Source of the DNA: an uncultured Kiloniellales bacterium
GTDB lineage: Bacteria > Pseudomonadota > Alphaproteobacteria > Kiloniellales > JAKSDN01
NCBI GenBank assembly: GCA_947259625.1
Contig: CAMYMY010000077.1
Span: forward strand, 1 to 10,946
Direction of reading: 5' to 3'
DNA: 10,946 bases
Part shown: piece after piece, positions 7,274 through 10,946 of the stretch
Layout: each line of letters begins with the position of its first letter
Numbering within the stretch: the stretch's first letter is position 1
The notes under the pieces: model-generated
The model's input: only the letters and a program-made list of their open reading frames with translations
Told to the model about the DNA's origin: nothing
Database searches by the model: none
Translations under genes and position numbers: made by a program

Positions 7274-8327
7274 CTTCGTGGATTGGATCGTCGGCTGGGT
7301 TGACTGGTTCGTCACCTGGACTTTCTGGGACAGCTATACCGGCCAGGGGACGATCATCGTCGCGCAGGTCCTGGCGGTCCTGGCGCCGCTGCTGCTCGCG
7401 GTCGCCTACCTGACCTACGCCGAGCGCAAGGTGATCGGCGCCATGCAGCTCAGGAAGGGCCCCAACGTCGTTGGGTGGTTCGGCCTGCTCCAGCCCATCG
7501 CCGACGCCGCCAAGCTGCTGTTCAAGGAAACCATCTTGCCGGCCGGGGCGAACCGGGTGATCTTCGTCGCGGCGCCGATGGTGACCTTCATCCTGGCCAT
7601 GATCGGTTGGGCGGTCATTCCCTTCGGCGAGGGGCTCGTGCTCTCCGACCTGAATGTCGGGATCCTTTACCTCTTCGCGATCTCCTCGCTGGGCGTCTAC
7701 GGCGTGATCATGTCCGGCTGGGCCTCCAACTCGAAGTATCCATTCCTGGGCGCCTTGCGCTCGGCGGCGCAGATGGTGTCCTACGAGGTCTCAATGGGCT
7801 TCGTGATCATCACCGTGCTGATCTGCGTCGGCTCGCTCAACCTGACCGACATCGTGATGGCGCAGAAGACGGTCTGGTTTTGCGTGCCGCTGCTGCCGAT
7901 GTTCGTGATCTTCTTCATCTCGACCCTGGCGGAGACAAACCGTTCGCCCTTCGACCTGCCGGAGGGCGAGTCGGAGATCGTCGCCGGCTTCTTCCTCGAA
8001 TATTCCTCGATGACCTTCGCGCTCTTCTTTCTGGGCGAGTACGCCAGCATGCTTCTCATGGGCGCGATGACCTCGATCTTGTTCCTGGGTGGTTGGCTGC
8101 CGCCGATCGATATCGCGCCGTTCAACTGGATCCCGGGGCCGATCTGGTTCTTCGGCAAGATTGCGGCCTGCATGTTTGTCTTTCTTTGGGTGCGCGCGAC
8201 GTTCCCGCGCTATCGCTACGACCAGCTGATGCGGCTCGGCTGGAAGGTCTTCCTGCCGTTCTCGCTGCTCTGGGTGGTGCTGACCGCCGGCTTCCTGTTT
8301 GCCTTCGACCTGGTGCCGAATAGGTAG
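7266..8327 (+). CDS. nuoH: NADH-quinone oxidoreductase subunit H (ND1-like, quinone channel)
   Basis: NuoH is the ND1 homologue, the membrane subunit that anchors the peripheral arm and forms the entry chamber for quinone. The protein has 353 residues and several strongly hydrophobic helices (the family has eight). Signatures present are YAERKVIGAMQLRKGPNVVG near residues 51-70, the SNSKYPFLGALRSAAQMVSYE segment, which carries a conserved glutamate, the acidic loop ETNRSPFDLPEGESE, and WVRATFPRYRYDQLMRLGWK near the C-terminus. The start at 7266 lies inside the nuoG end (8-nt overlap), with CGGGAGG (7247-7253) upstream. Codon use is typical of the preceding genes; for example only about 5 of 33 Phe codons are TTT. 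An 83-nt gap, unusually wide for this operon, follows before nuoI. Confidence 0.98.
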   Translation: MASFVDWIVGWVDWFVTWTFWDSYTGQGTIIVAQVLAVLAPLLLAVAYLTYAERKVIGAMQLRKGPNVVGWFGLLQPIADAAKLLFKETILPAGANRVIFVAAPMVTFILAMIGWAVIPFGEGLVLSDLNVGILYLFAISSLGVYGVIMSGWASNSKYPFLGALRSAAQMVSYEVSMGFVIITVLICVGSLNLTDIVMAQKTVWFCVPLLPMFVIFFISTLAETNRSPFDLPEGESEIVAGFFLEYSSMTFALFFLGEYASMLLMGAMTSILFLGGWLPPIDIAPFNWIPGPIWFFGKIAACMFVFLWVRATFPRYRYDQLMRLGWKVFLPFSLLWVVLTAGFLFAFDLVPNR

Positions 8328-8345
8328 GAACGTGGAGACCTTGCC

Positions 8346-8411
8346 ATGCTCGAAGGGCAGACTATGGTATGCGCCGCCGCGCCGGCGGCAGGGGTGAAGG
8401 GACGACGCTGA
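8346..8411 (+). CDS. Possible 21-codon coupling ORF in the nuoH-nuoI gap
   Basis: An ATG at 8346, with GTGGAG (8332-8337) 8 nt upstream, opens a frame of 21 codons that ends in TGA at 8409-8411; the final A is also the first base of the nuoI ATG (TGATG). The predicted peptide is Ala-rich in the middle and ends Lys-Gly-Arg-Arg; it has no recognisable domain or membrane segment. Its translation would deliver ribosomes directly to the nuoI start and pass through the GC hairpin at 8373-8389. Whether it is translated is unknown: a frame this short can occur by chance, and nuoI has its own ribosome-binding site. Confidence 0.22.
   Translation: MLEGQTMVCAAAPAAGVKGRR
8373..8389 (+). promoter_or_regulatory. 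GC-rich hairpin upstream of the nuoI ribosome-binding site
   Basis: GCCGCCG (8373-8379) pairs perfectly with CGGCGGC (8383-8389) around a three-base loop CGC, giving a seven-base all-GC stem that ends 6 nt before the nuoI Shine-Dalgarno. No T-run follows, so it is not a normal intrinsic terminator. It could modulate nuoI translation, pause RNA polymerase or stabilise a processed mRNA end; this is inference. GC-rich sequence makes such stems fairly common. Confidence 0.4.
8396..8401 (+). promoter_or_regulatory. Ribosome-binding site that fixes the nuoI start
   Basis: GAAGGG at 8396-8401 lies 9 nt before the ATG at 8411. This supports a nuoI start at 8411 over the upstream in-frame ATG at 8369, which would add a basic Gly/Arg-rich stretch not usual in NuoI. 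A second ATG at 8417 (two codons later) remains possible. Confidence 0.6.
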
Positions 8412-8902
8412 TGGGTATGATCGATCGCGGCTTACGCAGTCTGCTGCTCGGCGAGTTGCTGTCGGGCATGTCGCTCACCCTGCGCTATTTCTTCAGGCCC
8501 AAGGTGACCTTGAACTACCCCTACGAGAAGGGTCCCTTGAGCCCGCGGTTCCGCGGTGAGCACGCGCTGCGCCGCTACCCGAACGGCGAGGAACGCTGCA
8601 TCGCCTGCAAGCTCTGCGAGGCGATCTGCCCGGCCCAGGCGATCACCATCGAGGCCGGCCCGCGCCGCAACGACGGAACAAGGCGCACTGTGCGTTACGA
8701 CATCGACATGGTGAAGTGCATCTATTGCGGTTTCTGCCAGGAGGCCTGCCCGGTTGACGCCATCGTCGAGGGGCCGAATTTCGAATTCGCCACCGAGACC
8801 CGGGAAGAACTCTATTTCGACAAGGAAAAACTTCTGGCCAACGGCGACCGCTGGGAGCGCGAACTGGCGCGCAACCAGGCACTGGATGCGGCATACAGAT
8901 GA
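8411..8902 (+). CDS. nuoI: NADH-quinone oxidoreductase subunit I (N6a/N6b ferredoxin)
   Basis: NuoI is the TYKY subunit, an 8Fe ferredoxin-type protein carrying clusters N6a and N6b, which hand electrons from NuoG to cluster N2 on NuoB. From the ATG at 8411 the protein has 163 residues, the usual alphaproteobacterial length. The first motif has Cys63, Cys66, Cys69 and Cys73 (CIACKLCEAIC), the second Cys103, Cys106, Cys109 and Cys113 (CIYCGFCQEAC). An amphipathic N-terminal segment (about 5-27) contacts the membrane arm. The conserved stretches LNYPYEKGPLSPRFRGEHAL (34-53) and GPNFEFATETREELY (121-135) are intact. The frame extends upstream to an ATG at 8369, rejected in favour of 8411 on spacing to the Shine-Dalgarno and family length. 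Confidence 0.97.
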   Translation: MGMIDRGLRSLLLGELLSGMSLTLRYFFRPKVTLNYPYEKGPLSPRFRGEHALRRYPNGEERCIACKLCEAICPAQAITIEAGPRRNDGTRRTVRYDIDMVKCIYCGFCQEACPVDAIVEGPNFEFATETREELYFDKEKLLANGDRWERELARNQALDAAYR

Positions 8903-8991
8903 CCCGCCTCATATCTCTCCAATTGGTTTCTGGACGTGGCTGCGTCGCGCCGCTAAGAGGTGACGGCCAACCCGGGCTGGACGCATCATGA
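8899..8991 (+). CDS. Possible 30-codon coupling ORF bridging nuoI and nuoJ
   Basis: The frame starts at an ATG overlapping the nuoI stop (ATGA, 8899-8902), runs 30 codons without a stop and ends in a TGA that overlaps the nuoJ start (ATGA, 8988-8991). It therefore spans the gap exactly, with a 4-nt overlap at each end. The predicted peptide has no recognised domain and no clear membrane segment. nuoJ itself has only a weak upstream match (TGGA at 8978-8981), so coupling through this frame would make sense. No independent ribosome-binding site is evident, so reinitiation after nuoI would be required. Chance is a real alternative. Confidence 0.25.
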   Translation: MTRLISLQLVSGRGCVAPLRGDGQPGLDAS

Positions 8992-9602
8992 TCCTCAAGC
9001 CGCTGTTCTTCTACCTTTTCTCCTTCGTCACCATAGGCGCTGCCTTCATGGTGATTTCATCGCGCAATCCCGTTCATTCGGTGCTGTTCCTGATCCTGGC
9101 GTTTTTCAATTCGGCCGGCCTGTTCGTTCTGCTCGGCGCCGAATTTCTGGCGATGATCCTGGTTGTGGTCTATGTCGGCGCGGTTGCCGTCTTGTTCCTG
9201 TTCGTGGTGATGATGCTCGACGTCGATTTCGCCGAACTGCGGCAGGGCTTCCTCCAATATCTGCCGGTCGGGGCAACGATCGGTCTGGTGCTGATGGTCG
9301 AGTTGATTGCTGTCCTGGCGGGGACGGTCGTCAATGCCAATGTGGCGGCCGACGCGGTCACGCCGATTCCGCCGCTGGCGGAAAAATCCAATATCGAGGC
9401 GATCGGAGCGCTGCTCTACACCAAATATATCTACTTCTTCCAGACGGCGGGTCTGGTGTTGCTGGTGGCGATGATCGGCGCCATCGTTCTGACCCTGCGC
9501 CACAAGGAGGGCGTCAAGCGCCAGAACGTCGCCGCCCAGGTGGCCAGAACCCCTGAAACGTCGATCGAGGTCGTTCAGGTCAAATCGGGCAAGGGGATAT
9601 AG
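8988..9602 (+). CDS. nuoJ: NADH-quinone oxidoreductase subunit J (ND6-like)
   Basis: NuoJ is the ND6 homologue, a membrane subunit next to NuoA, NuoH and NuoK that takes part in coupling quinone reduction to proton movement. The protein has 204 residues with five likely helices at about 4-23, 30-50, 54-78, 92-113 and 145-170. The conserved block RNPVHSVLFLILAFFNSAG (26-44) is present, as are LLGAEFLAM and VYVGAVAVLFLFVVMMLD in helix 3 (48-78), with Glu52 and Tyr62. The hydrophilic C-terminal tail (171-204) is ordinary for alphaproteobacteria. The start at 8988 gives the family N-terminus; only a weak TGGA at 8978-8981 serves as ribosome-binding site. nuoK begins 5 nt after its TAG stop. Confidence 0.97.
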   Translation: MILKPLFFYLFSFVTIGAAFMVISSRNPVHSVLFLILAFFNSAGLFVLLGAEFLAMILVVVYVGAVAVLFLFVVMMLDVDFAELRQGFLQYLPVGATIGLVLMVELIAVLAGTVVNANVAADAVTPIPPLAEKSNIEAIGALLYTKYIYFFQTAGLVLLVAMIGAIVLTLRHKEGVKRQNVAAQVARTPETSIEVVQVKSGKGI

Positions 9603-9607
9603 CCAGG

Positions 9608-9916
9608 ATGGACATCGCGCTGGGCCATTATCTGACTGTCGCCGCCGTGCTGTTCACGCTCGGCATTTTCGGCATCTTCCTGAACCGCCAGTACGTCATC
9701 ATCATCCTGATGTCGGTGGTACTGATCCTGCTTGCGGTGAACATCAACCTGGTGGCGTTTTCGTCGTTCCTGGGCGATCTGACGGGGCAGATATTCGCGC
9801 TGCTGGTGCTGACGGTGGCGGCCGCGGAGGCGGCAATCGGTCTGGCGATCCTCGTGGCGTTCTTCCGCAACCGCGGTTCGATCGCGGTTGAAGACGTCAA
9901 TATGATGAAAGGCTGA
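9608..9916 (+). CDS. nuoK: NADH-quinone oxidoreductase subunit K (ND4L-like), helix-2 Glu replaced by Val
   Basis: NuoK is the ND4L homologue, a three-helix membrane subunit in the proton path between NuoJ and NuoN. The protein has 102 residues, normal length, with helices at about 5-26, 30-53 and 61-86. The LTVAAAEAAIGLAILVAFFRNRG block (69-91) keeps Glu74, the equivalent of E. coli Glu72. In helix 2, however, the stretch 35-43 reads MSVVLILLA. Relatives known to me have a glutamate at the position of Val38 (MSIELMLLA), equivalent to E. coli Glu36; here the codon at 9719-9721 is GTA, and no acidic residue replaces it elsewhere in the helix. Everything else, including NINLVAFS and the VEDVNMMKG ending, is canonical. 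AAGGGG (9591-9596) lies 11 nt upstream. Confidence 0.97.
   Translation: MDIALGHYLTVAAVLFTLGIFGIFLNRQYVIIILMSVVLILLAVNINLVAFSSFLGDLTGQIFALLVLTVAAAEAAIGLAILVAFFRNRGSIAVEDVNMMKG
9907..9912 (+). promoter_or_regulatory. Ribosome-binding site supporting the GTG start of nuoL
   Basis: GAAAGG at 9907-9912, inside the last codons of nuoK, lies 9 nt before the GTG at 9922. No ATG near this position would give a normal NuoL N-terminus; the next in-frame ATG, at residue 25, would delete most of helix 1. Confidence 0.6.
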
Positions 9917-9921
9917 CGCCG

Positions 9922-10946
9922 GTGTATTCCTTTATCGTCTTTCTGCCGCTTCTGGGCGCCCTGCTGGCCGGGGCGATTTCCGTCCGTGGCGCCATGGCGA
10001 GGGTAAGCGGCGAGCCGCATCAGAACGATCATGACGACGATCACGGTCATCATGACGCCTGGGGATCGCGCGGCGCGGAACTGATCACCTGCACGTTCAT
10101 GGTGATAGCGGCGCTGCTGTCGTGGATCGCTTTTTTCGATTTCTGGACCGGTGACGGCACGGCTTTTACCGAACCGGTTATGACCTGGGTCGCATCCGGA
10201 GCGCTGACCGCGGAGTGGGCACTCAGAATCGATACGCTGACGGTCGTCATGCTTGTGGTGGTCAACACCGTGTCGAGCCTCGTTCACATCTACTCGATCG
10301 GCTACATGTCCCACGATCCGCACCGGCCGCGATTTTTTGCCTACCTTTCGATGTTCACCTTCGCCATGCTGATGCTGGTGACGGCGGATAATCTGCTGCA
10401 GCTTTTTTTCGGCTGGGAAGGCGTCGGCCTGGCATCGTATCTGCTGATCGGCTTCTGGTTTCACAAACCGTCCGCGAATGCCGCCGCGATCAAGGCGTTT
10501 ATCGTCAACCGGATCGGCGACTTCGGTTTCGCCCTCGGCATTTTCGGGATCTTCGTCATATTCGGATCGATCAATTTCGATACGATCTTCGCCAATGCGG
10601 AGGCTATCGCCGCCGGCGAGGACGTGGCGCTGAGCATATTCGGGCATGACTATGCCGGCGGCGATGCCGTTCTGACGATCATCTGCGTGCTGCTGTTTGT
10701 CGGCGCGATGGGCAAATCCGCGCAGGTTCCGCTGCACACCTGGCTTCCGGACGCCATGGAAGGCCCGACGCCGGTCTCCGCCCTGATCCATGCAGCGACA
10801 ATGGTGACGGCGGGCGTGTTCATGGTGGCGCGGCTTTCACCGATTTTCGAACTGAGTGAAACCGCACTACTGGTCGTTGTGCTGATCGGGGCGTTCACCG
10901 CGCTTTTCGCGGCATCCGTCGGGCTGGTGCAGAACGATATCAAGCG
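9922..10946 (+). CDS. nuoL: NADH-quinone oxidoreductase subunit L, 5' part (runs off window)
   Basis: NuoL is the ND5 homologue, a Mrp-antiporter-like proton-pumping subunit at the far end of the membrane arm. The frame runs from a GTG at 9922 to the window edge: 341 codons plus two bases, roughly half of the usual protein. The N-terminus reads (M)YSFIVFLPLLGA, as expected. Key residues are present: Glu166 in FGWEGVGLASYLLIGF, Asp200 in NRIGD, and Lys265 in MGKSAQVPLHTWLPDAMEGP; these correspond to E. coli Glu144, Asp178 and Lys229. His290 in SALIHAATMVTAG is also kept. Residues 33-45, between helices 1 and 2, form a loop with five His and five Asp. The gene follows nuoK after 5 nt. Codon use is slightly more AT-rich than in nuoH, with about 10 of 29 Phe codons TTT and three ATA codons. 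Confidence 0.96.
   Translation, partial: MYSFIVFLPLLGALLAGAISVRGAMARVSGEPHQNDHDDDHGHHDAWGSRGAELITCTFMVIAALLSWIAFFDFWTGDGTAFTEPVMTWVASGALTAEWALRIDTLTVVMLVVVNTVSSLVHIYSIGYMSHDPHRPRFFAYLSMFTFAMLMLVTADNLLQLFFGWEGVGLASYLLIGFWFHKPSANAAAIKAFIVNRIGDFGFALGIFGIFVIFGSINFDTIFANAEAIAAGEDVALSIFGHDYAGGDAVLTIICVLLFVGAMGKSAQVPLHTWLPDAMEGPTPVSALIHAATMVTAGVFMVARLSPIFELSETALLVVVLIGAFTALFAASVGLVQNDIK

Noticed and set aside
5159..7315. A 718-codon open frame on the minus strand opposite nuoG
   Set aside because: It mirrors the nuoG reading frame and comes from GC-rich third positions. Its product is low-complexity, rich in Arg, His, Gln and Ala, with no recognisable domain, and nuoG on the plus strand is fully conserved. 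The same applies to the long minus-strand frames opposite nuoD and nuoF and in nuoK/nuoL.
8369..8410. Longer nuoI starting at ATG 8369
   Set aside because: It would add 14 residues of basic Gly/Arg-rich sequence not typical for NuoI. The ATG at 8411 has GAAGGG at good spacing and gives the usual 163 residues.
8754..8963. Possible remnant of another gene between nuoI and nuoJ (frame ending with a Trp-rich FWTWLRR stretch)
   Set aside because: Most of this frame is an out-of-frame reading of nuoI. Only some 20 codons lie in the spacer and I recognise nothing in them.
1..10946. Mobile elements, CRISPR arrays, phage genes, defence or biosynthetic clusters
   Set aside because: Both strands were considered. 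Every long conserved frame belongs to complex I, and no terminal inverted repeats, spacer-repeat arrays or transposase motifs were seen.

Overview
The window is an ordinary, well-kept piece of alphaproteobacterial chromosome. It holds the 3' part of a tRNA-Asp gene followed by the proton-pumping NADH:quinone oxidoreductase (respiratory complex I) operon, nuoA to nuoK complete plus the first 341 codons of nuoL, all on the plus strand. Separate nuoC and nuoD, the strongly mitochondrion-like subunit sequences, a 687-residue NuoG with only the N1b, N5 and N4 cluster ligands, and high GC (about 65% in sampled lines of the soluble-subunit genes, somewhat lower in the membrane genes) all point to Alphaproteobacteria. 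A Rhodospirillales-like lineage is my best guess, not a demonstrated one.

Layout: 1-71 tRNA-Asp (GTC), cut by the window edge; 72-303 non-coding leader with a weak promoter candidate and short repeats; 304-1872 nuoA, nuoB, nuoC (proximal membrane subunit, N2-cluster subunit, 30-kDa subunit); 1872-5199 nuoD, nuoE, nuoF (quinone-site subunit, N1a subunit, FMN/NADH subunit); 5210-7273 nuoG; 7266-8327 nuoH; 8411-8902 nuoI; 8988-9916 nuoJ and nuoK; 9922 to the end nuoL (antiporter-like pump), open at the edge. nuoM and nuoN would be expected beyond it.

The genes are packed for co-transcription and translational coupling. A/B overlap by 10 nt, C/D by 1, D/E by 4, E/F by 1 and G/H by 8, while J/K and K/L are separated by only 5 nt. 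The two larger gaps, H/I (83 nt) and I/J (85 nt), each contain a short open frame whose stop codon overlaps the next nuo start. Together the products form the NADH dehydrogenase module (E, F, G), the iron-sulfur/quinone connecting module (B, C, D, H, I) and the membrane proton-pumping module (A, J, K, L).

I found no mobile element, CRISPR array, phage gene or novel multi-gene system. The item most worth a second look is NuoK: the membrane-embedded glutamate of helix 2 (E. coli Glu36), usually invariant in this family, is read here as valine (codon GTA at 9719-9721), while the second one (E. coli Glu72) is kept. Secondary points are the long acidic Ala/Asp/Glu tail of NuoE, the His/Asp-rich first loop of NuoL, the two gap-bridging micro-ORFs, and a mild codon-use shift from nuoJ onward.
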